From Bacteroides_F sp964482605 (GTDB lineage Bacteria > Bacillota > Clostridia > Lachnospirales > Lachnospiraceae), in the NCBI GenBank assembly GCA_964482605.1, contig CAYZYS010000039.1, positions 1 to 18,090 of the forward strand: a stretch of 18,090 nucleotides of DNA, written 5' to 3'. The position numbers were made by a program, and so were the translations under genes. Below, piece by piece: positions 7,650-13,776 of this stretch (within the stretch, counting starts at the first letter, position 1; the number at the start of each line of letters is the position of its first letter). The notes beneath the pieces are model-generated. The model was not told the origin of the DNA. It worked only from the letters and a program-made list of their open reading frames with translations, and ran no database searches.

Positions 7650-7864
7650 TCATGAATCCCCATCGGTCTTGTCTGAAAGAGTTGAGCCAGCCGCCCCCAT
7701 CATTCCCCCATGAACCTGTCCTCATGGATAAGCACCGCACCCTTAAGCGGAACCTCCCATCATCCACCCATAACAACCGGTTCATTCGATGTGAGTGTAA
7801 CCACCCCATCCCTTCCTAAATTGTCAAGATCCGATATGGTAATACTCCCAATCAGCCAGTGCTT
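7650..7864 (-). pseudogene. Broken minus-strand coding remnant, family unknown
   Basis: In one frame the minus strand reads KHWLIGSITISDLDNLGRDG, continuing VVTLTSNEPVVMGG to a TGA at 7760, then WEVPLKGAVLIHEDRFMGE to a TGA at 7700. Shifting one frame continues as VHGGMMGAAGSTLSDKTDGDS to a TGA at 7650. Gly-rich, G-run DNA at both break points is where frameshifts are expected. There is no start codon with a ribosome site. I infer a decayed gene but cannot name it; chance open frames remain possible. Confidence 0.3.
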
Positions 7865-7932
7865 TCAATCTTCATCTTTACTGGCTGCCCCCTTTGTGTA
7901 GCTGTATAGTAACATGGCAAATGGGACGGTTC

Positions 7933-7960
7933 CGTGACATAGGCGTGACTAAACCGTGAC
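7933..7960. repeat. Three CGTGAC repeats with an 11-bp period
   Basis: CGTGAC occurs at 7933-7938, 7944-7949 and 7955-7960, exactly one helical turn apart, which puts all three copies on the same DNA face. This is the pattern of a multimeric regulator-binding site. It lies just past the 3' end of the response regulator gene and not in front of an obvious plus-strand gene. Confidence 0.55.
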
Positions 7961-7997
7961 AAATTCAAAAAAATTTCTATTTTTTTCAAAAAAACCC

Positions 7998-8819
7998 TTA
8001 AAACGCATCCGCATCCTCAAGAAGTGTGCCAAGCGTCTCCTCCGCCCAGCTATAATTGGTCATGTACATGCCGCAAAATTCAGCCCTTCTCTTCTTGTTG
8101 CCCTCAAGGTACTGGTAATAATCGCATTCAACCTGATTAACATTGAGGCTCCTGCCACGGTTGTGGCGGATGATTATGTCCTCAATCCCCCATTCCACCA
8201 ACTGGTTGTGAAGCCTCTGGACCACCTTGCGGCACAGGTTGCGGCTCTTGTCATCATCCGGCCTGTCCTCCCAAAGGTAGGTAATCATCTCCTCCGTACT
8301 TACTATCCCACCCTTGCGGTCAACAAGAAGCGCCAAAAGCTCCTTTGATTTCTCGCTTGAGAAATCAAGCGGCCTGTCATTGAGGAACACATCAAATTTG
8401 CCAAATGTCCTTATGAACACCTTGCTGCCATCAGCCTCACCCTGTGCGGCATCCTGCCCCTTGCGCCATACAAGCGCCTTGGAGAATGCCTTTTCTATGT
8501 CACCGACATTAAATGGCTTGGTAATGTATGCGGTCGCCTCAAGCTGGAACGCATCATATGCATATTCCTTGTATCCCGTTATGTATATCAGCACAATGCC
8601 CGGACATGCCTTCTTGAGCAGCTTTCCAAGCTCAATCCCGTTCATCTGGGGCATCTCCACGTCAAGCACCGCCACGTCAACCTCATTGCCCATGACATAG
8701 TCGAGCGCCTCCTGCGGCTTCGTGAATGAGCCTACCAGGTCAACCTCCCCCATGTCCTTTGTCTCCAATTGAAATGCCTGCAGATTAATTTGCTCATCAT
8801 CAACAGCTATAACCTTCAT
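7998..8819 (-). CDS. Response regulator, receiver plus SARP-type winged helix and short BTAD
   Basis: Cytoplasmic transcription regulator of a two-component system, 273 aa. The receiver (1-120) is complete: acidic pair D7-D8, phosphoacceptor D53 in VLDVEMP, T81, and K101 in TKPF. From about 130 comes an OmpR/SARP-like winged helix (RTFGKFDVFLNDRPLDFSSE, then LLALLVDRKGGIVSTEEMI, RLHNQL, GRSLN). The last 45 residues (CDYYQYLEGNKK, then FCGMYMTNYSWAEETLGTLL) look like the first repeats only of a BTAD domain, so the C-terminus is short for that class. GAGGGA precedes the ATG closely. It lies 123 bp after the kinase gene on the same strand, and the gap holds paired 12-bp repeats. The likely partner is that kinase; target genes are unknown. 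Confidence 0.9.
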   Translation of the reverse strand: MKVIAVDDEQINLQAFQLETKDMGEVDLVGSFTKPQEALDYVMGNEVDVAVLDVEMPQMNGIELGKLLKKACPGIVLIYITGYKEYAYDAFQLEATAYITKPFNVGDIEKAFSKALVWRKGQDAAQGEADGSKVFIRTFGKFDVFLNDRPLDFSSEKSKELLALLVDRKGGIVSTEEMITYLWEDRPDDDKSRNLCRKVVQRLHNQLVEWGIEDIIIRHNRGRSLNVNQVECDYYQYLEGNKKRRAEFCGMYMTNYSWAEETLGTLLEDADAF

Positions 8820-8848
8820 ACTTCCCTCGTTTCTTAAATCAGTGATTG

Positions 8849-8908
8849 CCTCACGTCATTTACCATACTGTACTGTAACACACCAAAAAACATTATCCTC
8901 ACGTCATT
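8849..8908 (-). repeat. Two 12-bp direct repeats upstream of the response regulator
   Basis: CCTCACGTCATT occurs exactly at 8849-8860 and 8897-8908, 48 bp apart (minus strand AATGACGTGAGG). The first copy is 30 bp before the regulator's start codon. A looser similarity continues past each copy (CTGTAC and AACAC or GACAC). It could be an autoregulatory operator or a small local duplication. Confidence 0.6.
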
Positions 8909-8942
8909 GTCACAAATGTGGCATCACACTGTACGACACGGC

Positions 8943-9497
8943 TCAGCTGCTGCACATGAACACATGAGCCTCCGTCCCAAGCCCCTGCCAGCTCTCCACC
9001 TCAAGCGTTGAACCAGGCAAGCGCCCTATTGCATTTCTCACATAGTCAAGTCCGGGTGTCTCGACCCCTGACGGCTCAAAGCCCACGCCATCATCAACTA
9101 TGTCTATCTGGTAGCCGCCGCTGACCTCGCAGCCCCTTATGGTAAGGGTTCCCGTCTGGTCATTGGGTGCAATCCCATGCTTTATCGCATTCTCCACAAG
9201 AAGTATTATGCTCCTTTGCGGCACCATGCAGTCACCCGACACCTCATACACAACCTTAAGCCTGTCGCCGTATGAGCACTGCTCAAGCCGCAGGTAAGCC
9301 TTGATGTACTCCAGCTCCTCCGACCATTGCACCAGCCCGTCCTCCGCAAGCGCCCCAACATTGCCCCTGAGGTACTTTGAAAAATCATATATCATGTCGT
9401 AGGCCATTCCAGGGTCCTTCTTAATCATGTACCTTATTATGCCAAGCTCATTGAAAAGATAATGAGGCCGCAGCTTTCTTCTTATGTTCTCATCCAT
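8943..9497 (-). CDS. Sensorless LytS-type histidine kinase
   Basis: Only 184 aa. It contains just the His_kinase transmitter and an ATPase: phosphoacceptor H12 in LRPHYLFNELG, the N box LLVENAIKHG (N103), the G box IVDDGVGF (D135/D136, G137), and a degenerate second glycine box (TPGLDYVRNAIGRL). Normal LytS-class kinases carry transmembrane or other input domains before the PHFLFN motif; here only 11 residues precede it, with no membrane segment. The start is firm: GGGGGA stands about 6 nt before the ATG at 9497, and the upstream corA stop is only 14 bp away, leaving no room for a lost N-terminus. It probably phosphorylates the downstream regulator; input may come from a partner protein. An anti-kinase or ATPase role is an alternative. 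Confidence 0.88.
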   Translation of the reverse strand: MDENIRRKLRPHYLFNELGIIRYMIKKDPGMAYDMIYDFSKYLRGNVGALAEDGLVQWSEELEYIKAYLRLEQCSYGDRLKVVYEVSGDCMVPQRSIILLVENAIKHGIAPNDQTGTLTIRGCEVSGGYQIDIVDDGVGFEPSGVETPGLDYVRNAIGRLPGSTLEVESWQGLGTEAHVFMCSS

Positions 9498-9511
9498 TTT
9501 CCGTCCCCCAT

Positions 9512-10447
9512 TTACAGCATCTTATTCCTGTGAAGCCAGTAAGACGCAATCACACATATCAGCACTATTATCACGCATATTGCCATAAACCCGTGTTCAG
9601 CGGAGGCAAGCGGCATGCCGTCAACATTCATGCCGTATATGCCGGATATGACCGTGGGAAATGCCATCACCAGCGTGATTGACGTCAGGTACTTCATGAC
9701 ATTGTTCAGCCTGCTGTTCAGCACTGATGACAGCAGCTCCCTCGTCCCATTGATGATGTCCTTGTAAATGTTTGCCATCTCTATTGCCTGCTGTGTCTCC
9801 ACAACCACATCCTCGAAAAGCTCATCATCATCCGAATACTGCTGAAGCCGCTTGTAGCGCGACAAGCGTTCAAGCACCGCCCTATTCGCGCGGAGTGATG
9901 TGCCGAAGTACACCAGCGTTGATTCCTGCTCATGCAGCGCTATCAGGTCAGCCTCCTCCGTCTTGTCCCCAACGCGCTCCTCTATCTCAAGCCTTTTCTT
10001 GTCAATAATCTTAAGCTCCGCCTGGTAAAGCATGGCCATGCGGAACAAAATCTGATACACGAACCTCATGCGCTTCTTGGTGCTGAAGTCCCTTACCTTT
10101 CCCGCCGCAAATGCAGCAAGAATGCTGTTCTCCTCCTTGCAGACCGTCACAATCACTTCATCCACAAGTATGATTCCAAGCGGGATTGTCGTATATGTCT
10201 CCCTTTCATGGCGCATCTCCACGGTTGGAATGTCAACAAGAATCAAGGTGTAGTCATCATTCAGCTCAATACGTGAGCTTTCCTCCACATCCAACGCCGC
10301 CCTGACATCATCAACATCAACGTCAAGCTCGTCAACCACACGCTTTACGTCATCATAGGTCGGGTCCGTTAGACGAACCCAGCAGCCGTCATGAATCTCA
10401 TGTATCTCATGCACAATTCTGTCGTCAGTCCGGTATACACTCAGCAT
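9512..10447 (-). CDS. corA: CorA family divalent cation channel
   Basis: Membrane channel for Mg2+ (or Co2+/Ni2+) with a large N-terminal cytoplasmic domain. The 311 residues have the family form: an acidic alpha/beta domain (1-120), long helices (120-250), then two transmembrane helices (about 252-272 and 287-305) separated by the selectivity motif YGMNVDGMP, with GMN at 272-274. The positively charged C-terminus (LHRNKML) is also typical. The ATG at 10447 has GGAGG 8 nt upstream. It lies 26 bp after the DUF6472-like gene and 14 bp before the histidine kinase, so all three appear to be one transcript. No Mg2+-sensing M-box leader is seen, because the operon's leader belongs to the small gene. 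Confidence 0.93.
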   Translation of the reverse strand: MLSVYRTDDRIVHEIHEIHDGCWVRLTDPTYDDVKRVVDELDVDVDDVRAALDVEESSRIELNDDYTLILVDIPTVEMRHERETYTTIPLGIILVDEVIVTVCKEENSILAAFAAGKVRDFSTKKRMRFVYQILFRMAMLYQAELKIIDKKRLEIEERVGDKTEEADLIALHEQESTLVYFGTSLRANRAVLERLSRYKRLQQYSDDDELFEDVVVETQQAIEMANIYKDIINGTRELLSSVLNSRLNNVMKYLTSITLVMAFPTVISGIYGMNVDGMPLASAEHGFMAICVIIVLICVIASYWLHRNKML

Positions 10448-10473
10448 AAGATTACCTCCGCATTACACAGCAC

Positions 10474-10662
10474 CTACATCTGGTGCCGCACCACCGCATA
10501 TTCATCATCCAGTATGTAATACGGACATCCATAATGTGAATCCTGCAGAAAATGCATCATTTCATCCTCATCCAGGTTCACGTCGCATACATACATCTCA
10601 AGGTCCTCATCATATTCATAATTACTGCAGGTCTCGCAGCAGGATGCAGCCCTTTTGCCCAT
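10474..10662 (-). CDS. Small four-cysteine protein (DUF6472-like)
   Basis: A 62-residue cytoplasmic protein of unknown function. Cys9-x2-Cys12, Cys26 and Cys46 could bind one metal ion. The remainder is strongly acidic with the signature NLDEDEMMHFLQ, CPYYILDDEYAVVRHQM. From memory this resembles DUF6472, a small family common in Lachnospiraceae and related Clostridia; the name should be confirmed. I chose the ATG at 10662 (MGKRAAS), which has GGTGG at 10668-10672; the longer frame would need a TTG start. It is first in the transcript with corA and the kinase, and a promoter lies about 100 bp upstream. Confidence 0.82.
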   Translation of the reverse strand: MGKRAASCCETCSNYEYDEDLEMYVCDVNLDEDEMMHFLQDSHYGCPYYILDDEYAVVRHQM

Positions 10663-10758
10663 TTTAACCACCAATCCGCAATTTCCAACCAATGTCCCGG
10701 CAACATTTCCTTAAGGCTTCACGCCCACCGGAATGTTGACAAGACAACATCTCCCCCT

Positions 10759-10786
10759 AATATAACACATTTTCATGACTTTTCAA
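10759..10786 (-). promoter_or_regulatory. Promoter for DUF6472-like / corA / kinase operon
   Basis: The minus strand has TTGAAA (plus-strand 10781-10786), a 16-bp spacer, and TATATT (10759-10764) preceded by TG at the extended -10 position. Transcription should start near 10752. The roughly 90-nt leader holds an imperfect inverted repeat, CAACATTTCC (10701-10710) with GGAATGTTG (10730-10738). Confidence 0.7.
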
Positions 10787-10839
10787 ACACTCTTTCATAT
10801 AAAAAAGGAATCCGCAACCTCTAAAATTTTTATTACTTC

Positions 10840-10868
10840 TTGTAAAGATTAGCCCCAGCATATATAAT
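10840..10868 (+). promoter_or_regulatory. Promoter for DUF308 / putP unit
   Basis: TTGTAA (10840-10845, 4 of 6), a 17-bp spacer and a perfect TATAAT (10863-10868). It is divergent from the corA-operon promoter. The expected start near 10875 gives a leader of about 95 nt with several possible short stems, for example TGCG/CGCA near 10889-10900. Confidence 0.75.
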
Positions 10869-10969
10869 TAACAGCGTGTGACCCACCATGCGGGACCGCA
10901 CGCAACAATACCGCCTTGCCTGCACATGGGGAAGCCTTGTGGCATGGCTGGCAGAAATGAGGTTTTATA

Positions 10970-11578
10970 ATGAAGGAAATGCTAAAAAAGCTAAAGGCTA
11001 ATTTTATCATCACAGGAATAATATACTTGATTTTAGGGCTTGTAATGCTGATAATCCCAGGGGTTGTGCATGACACGATAGCATATGTGCTTGGTGCCGC
11101 AATACTTGTCATGGGAATCGTGAACCTTGCGGTTTACCTTGGGACAATGGACGGCTTTGCATGGCTTAACTATGACTTCATCTTCGGACTCATGGAGGTA
11201 TTCTTCGGATTGTTCGTCATAGCCAACCCCAGGCTGTTGCTCAGCATCATCAACATTGTTTTCGGAATCATACTGCTGGCACACGGCGTCAATGGAATTT
11301 CACGCACCATAGCACTGCACCGGTACGAAAATTCCGAATGGAAATCCTCCGCAGTGTTAAGCGCCATTGCCTGCGTTTTGGGATTTGTGATAATGATGAA
11401 CCCCTTCGGCACCACGGAGCTTCTTTTCAGAATCATCGGCATCTGCCTGATATATTCAGGGATAAGCGACTTTGTTGCAGCGTACAAGTCAAAGAAGGCT
11501 GCGGACATGTGCAGCCGCAACCCGATGGACGGAAGCATTGACGGATTCGTGGAGGGGGAATTCAGGGACATCAAATAA
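10970..11578 (+). CDS. HdeD/DUF308 family membrane protein
   Basis: Integral membrane protein of 202 aa with about six hydrophobic helices arranged as three hairpins (for example FIITGIIYLILGLVMLIIPG, ILVMGIVNLAVYLG, FIFGLMEVFFGLFVIANP, IVFGIILLAHGVNGISRT, LSAIACVLGFVIMMNPFG, RIIGICLIYSGISDFVAAY). The repeated G-hydrophobic-NP pattern is that of HdeD/DUF308 proteins, which in enterobacteria are linked to acid stress; function in Firmicutes is unknown. A GAGG site is 7 nt before the ATG. The C-terminal 35 residues are polar and probably cytoplasmic. It is followed after 30 bp by putP, so the two are likely co-transcribed. Confidence 0.88.
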   Translation: MKEMLKKLKANFIITGIIYLILGLVMLIIPGVVHDTIAYVLGAAILVMGIVNLAVYLGTMDGFAWLNYDFIFGLMEVFFGLFVIANPRLLLSIINIVFGIILLAHGVNGISRTIALHRYENSEWKSSAVLSAIACVLGFVIMMNPFGTTELLFRIIGICLIYSGISDFVAAYKSKKAADMCSRNPMDGSIDGFVEGEFRDIK

Positions 11579-11608
11579 ACATCCAAAATACCTAAAGGAG
11601 ATAACATT

Positions 11609-13150
11609 ATGACATCATCTCAATTTGCCATCGTTGCCACAATTGTGGCATACTTAATGGTCATGCTCATAATCGGCTTCTACTGTGCCAAGAAGAGCAG
11701 CACCGCTGAAGATTTCTATCTCGGGGGAAGAAAGCTCGGTCCCCTTGTGACCGCCATGAGTGCGGAGGCCTCCGACATGAGCTCCTGGCTTCTCATGGGG
11801 CTGCCGGGGCTTGCCTACATATCGGGAGTTGCTGATGCGGGCTGGACTGCAATCGGACTTGCAGTCGGCACATACCTCAACTGGCTCCTTGTTGCCAAGA
11901 AGCTTCGCAGGTATTCGGCAATTGCAGGCAATGCGATAACGCTCCCTGACTATTTCAAGAACCGTTTCCATGACAAGAGCAACACCCTGCTGCTCATCTC
12001 CGCACTGTGGATTATCGTGTTTTTCATCCCATATACCGCATCAGGCTTTGCCGCCTGCGGCAAGCTGTTCAACAGCCTCCTTGGGGTTGACTACAAGGTG
12101 GCAATGATTGCATCAGCCATAATCATAATGCTTTACACAACATTTGGCGGCTTCCTCGCCGCCTCAACCACAGACTTCATGCAGTCCATAATAATGACAA
12201 TCGCACTTTTCATAGTGCTTGCCTTCGGGGTACACACGGCAGGCGGGCTTGAAAATGTCATGGACAATGCAAGGTCACTTCAGGGATACTTAAGCTTCAC
12301 CTCAACGCATGACCCTGAAACCAACACCTCAACAGCCTACGGCTTCATCAACATCATAACAATGTTTGCCTGGGGACTTGGGTACTTTGGAATGCCGCAC
12401 ATATTGCTGAGGTTCATGGCCATCGAGGATGCCAAAAAGCTCACGCTTTCAAGGCGTGTCGCCTCCATATGGGTTGTGATATCACTTTCAGTCGGGTGTT
12501 TGATTGGAATTGTCGGCAGGGCGATGAGTGACTGCGGTGCAATTGAAACACTCACGGGCTCCAACTCGGAGACGATAATAGTAAGGATTGCAACCCTGTT
12601 AAGCCAGAACGGGCTCATATTTGCGGTTATTGCGGGGCTCATCCTTTCAGGCATACTTGCATCAACCATGTCCACGGCGGACTCACAGCTTCTTGCTGCC
12701 TCCTCCGCCGTGTCCCAGAACATAATCGTCGGAGTGCTCAACCTTAAGCTGACCGAGCGCAGCAAGCTCATCATAGCAAGGGTGACGCTGATTGTGGTTG
12801 CACTGATTGCAATCTTCATGGCAAAAGACCCTGACAGCTCCGTGTTCGGAATCGTTTCATTTGCCTGGGCCGGCTTTGGCGCTGCATTTGGCCCAATCAT
12901 ACTCCTGTCGCTGTACTGGAAAAGGACCAACACCGCAGGTGCAGTCAGCGGAATGCTTGCAGGCGGTGCGGCAGTATTTATATGGAAGTATCTCATCCGC
13001 CCGCTGGGTGGACTGTGGGATGTGTATGAGCTTTTGCCTGCATTTATCCTGGGACTGATTTTCACGGTTGTCGTAAGCCTTCTCACCAAGGCACCTGACG
13101 AAACAATCATGGCGGAATTCAACAGGGCAGGCCAGCGCGATTCCAACTAA
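11609..13150 (+). CDS. putP: Sodium/proline symporter family transporter
   Basis: SSS-family (SLC5) transporter that imports proline or a related solute with Na+. The 513 residues hold about 13 membrane helices. The N-terminal block matches PutP closely: EDFYLGGRKLGPLVTAMSAE, ASDMSSWLLMGLPGLAYISG, then WTAIGLAVGTYLNW and NAITLPDYFKNRF. The STMSTADSQLLAASSAVSQN segment contains the Na+-site serines typical of the family. AAAGGAGA is 8-9 nt before the ATG. It is second in a unit with the DUF308 gene. The proline assignment is by family resemblance; pantothenate or other solutes are less likely given the PutP-like motifs. No clear terminator follows it. Confidence 0.93.
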   Translation: MTSSQFAIVATIVAYLMVMLIIGFYCAKKSSTAEDFYLGGRKLGPLVTAMSAEASDMSSWLLMGLPGLAYISGVADAGWTAIGLAVGTYLNWLLVAKKLRRYSAIAGNAITLPDYFKNRFHDKSNTLLLISALWIIVFFIPYTASGFAACGKLFNSLLGVDYKVAMIASAIIIMLYTTFGGFLAASTTDFMQSIIMTIALFIVLAFGVHTAGGLENVMDNARSLQGYLSFTSTHDPETNTSTAYGFINIITMFAWGLGYFGMPHILLRFMAIEDAKKLTLSRRVASIWVVISLSVGCLIGIVGRAMSDCGAIETLTGSNSETIIVRIATLLSQNGLIFAVIAGLILSGILASTMSTADSQLLAASSAVSQNIIVGVLNLKLTERSKLIIARVTLIVVALIAIFMAKDPDSSVFGIVSFAWAGFGAAFGPIILLSLYWKRTNTAGAVSGMLAGGAAVFIWKYLIRPLGGLWDVYELLPAFILGLIFTVVVSLLTKAPDETIMAEFNRAGQRDSN

Positions 13151-13194
13151 TTTGAAAGTCTATGATTTTTTCTTTACATGCCGATAAATACAAT

Positions 13195-13213
13195 CGTATG
13201 GCAAGACCATACG
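13195..13213. promoter_or_regulatory. Perfect palindrome before the zinc-ribbon gene
   Basis: CGTATGG (13195-13201), 5-nt centre, CCATACG (13207-13213). TACAAT just to its left (13189-13194) could be a -10 box, which would place the palindrome over the transcription start as a repressor site. No T run follows it, so it is not a terminator. Confidence 0.5.
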
Positions 13214-13241
13214 GCAAATATCACAAAGCGGGGGAAATCAG

Positions 13242-13622
13242 ATGGGGAAGATTATATCAGCCGACTGCAAATCGTGCGGCTTTCATCAGGATTATAACGT
13301 GGGGTGCGGCATAGGAATCCAGTCACCAGGCATAATCAGCAAGTCCCTGGGCGAAGAGGATTCCAAAAAATGGGATGACCTGACTGCCGGCAACCGTGTG
13401 GAATTTCAGCAGTCAGAAAATGTGCTCATGAGGTGTCCTGATTGCGCCACCCTTGAGACGGTTCTTACAACGAAGGTTTTCCTTACGGACAAAAGCGAGC
13501 TCACGCTTGGGCTGAAATGCCGCAAATGCGGCAATGCACTGGAAAAGGTGGACATGGTGCATATGCCATGCCCGAAGTGCGGCAGTGAGCTCGAAACCCG
13601 TACAACAGGCTTCTGGGATTAA
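13242..13622 (+). CDS. Zinc-ribbon protein of unknown function
   Basis: A 126-residue soluble protein with four CxxC pairs: C9/C12, C65/C68, C93/C96 and C110/C113. The last two make a compact zinc ribbon at the C-terminus (CRKCGNAL, then CPKCGSELE), and the first two may form a second site spanning a DYNVGCGIGIQSPG loop. Two zinc sites and no enzyme motif suggest a scaffold, nucleic-acid or protein-binding role, but nothing specific can be claimed. GGGGGA is 8 nt before the ATG. It is preceded by a perfect palindrome and followed within 15 bp by the cstA promoter, so it is probably monocistronic. Confidence 0.82.
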   Translation: MGKIISADCKSCGFHQDYNVGCGIGIQSPGIISKSLGEEDSKKWDDLTAGNRVEFQQSENVLMRCPDCATLETVLTTKVFLTDKSELTLGLKCRKCGNALEKVDMVHMPCPKCGSELETRTTGFWD

Positions 13623-13636
13623 ATGCAAAAATTTTT

Positions 13637-13665
13637 TTGACATTTAATGTATGTGGTGCTATGAT
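13637..13665 (+). promoter_or_regulatory. Strong sigma-A promoter for cstA
   Basis: A perfect TTGACA (13637-13642), a 17-bp spacer and TATGAT (13660-13665, 5 of 6). Transcription should start near 13672, giving a leader of about 105 nt. In it, ATGTGG (13730-13735) pairs with CCACAT (13744-13749) just before the ribosome site, and AGTGT/ACACT may pair further upstream. Confidence 0.85.
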
Positions 13666-13776
13666 TATGTGTCGGAGTGTGGTGAACAAATGTCTTTCCC
13701 AGTCCTACACTTCAAAATACTAATCATGCATGTGGTTAATCCGCCACATACACAAAAAAGAGAGGAAGTCATAATT

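Larger units (their letters stand above)
6945..7997. other. 1-kb stretch without an intact gene
   Basis: No intact coding region is supported here. From left to right it holds an imperfect 13-bp hairpin (6996-7039), an AT-rich stretch, a six-unit tandem array (7169-7391), decayed minus-strand reading frames (7464-7864), a triple CGTGAC repeat with an 11-bp period (7933-7960), and an A/T-only inverted repeat (about 7966-7986) just after the response-regulator stop. The plus-strand frames starting at 7365 and 7710 have no Shine-Dalgarno site and no recognisable protein. Confidence 0.7.

Noticed and set aside
6945..7997. Insertion sequence or integrated element
   Set aside because: No transposase or integrase remnant, terminal inverted repeats or target-site duplication could be found around the gap.
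10448..10473. M-box magnesium riboswitch before corA
   Set aside because: Only 26 bp separate corA from the upstream gene, too little for this large RNA, and the operon leader lies farther upstream and does not resemble it.
12337..13146. Long antisense reading frame (269 codons) within putP
   Set aside because: It is the mirror of a firmly identified gene, has no recognisable domain, and arises from the codon pattern of putP. The same reasoning removes the antisense frames in greA, cstA, HD-GYP and the cytidylate-kinase-like gene.
13651..13776. 42-residue N-terminal extension of CstA
   Set aside because: It overlaps the -10 box of a near-consensus promoter, lacks a ribosome site, and CstA proteins begin at the first membrane helix.
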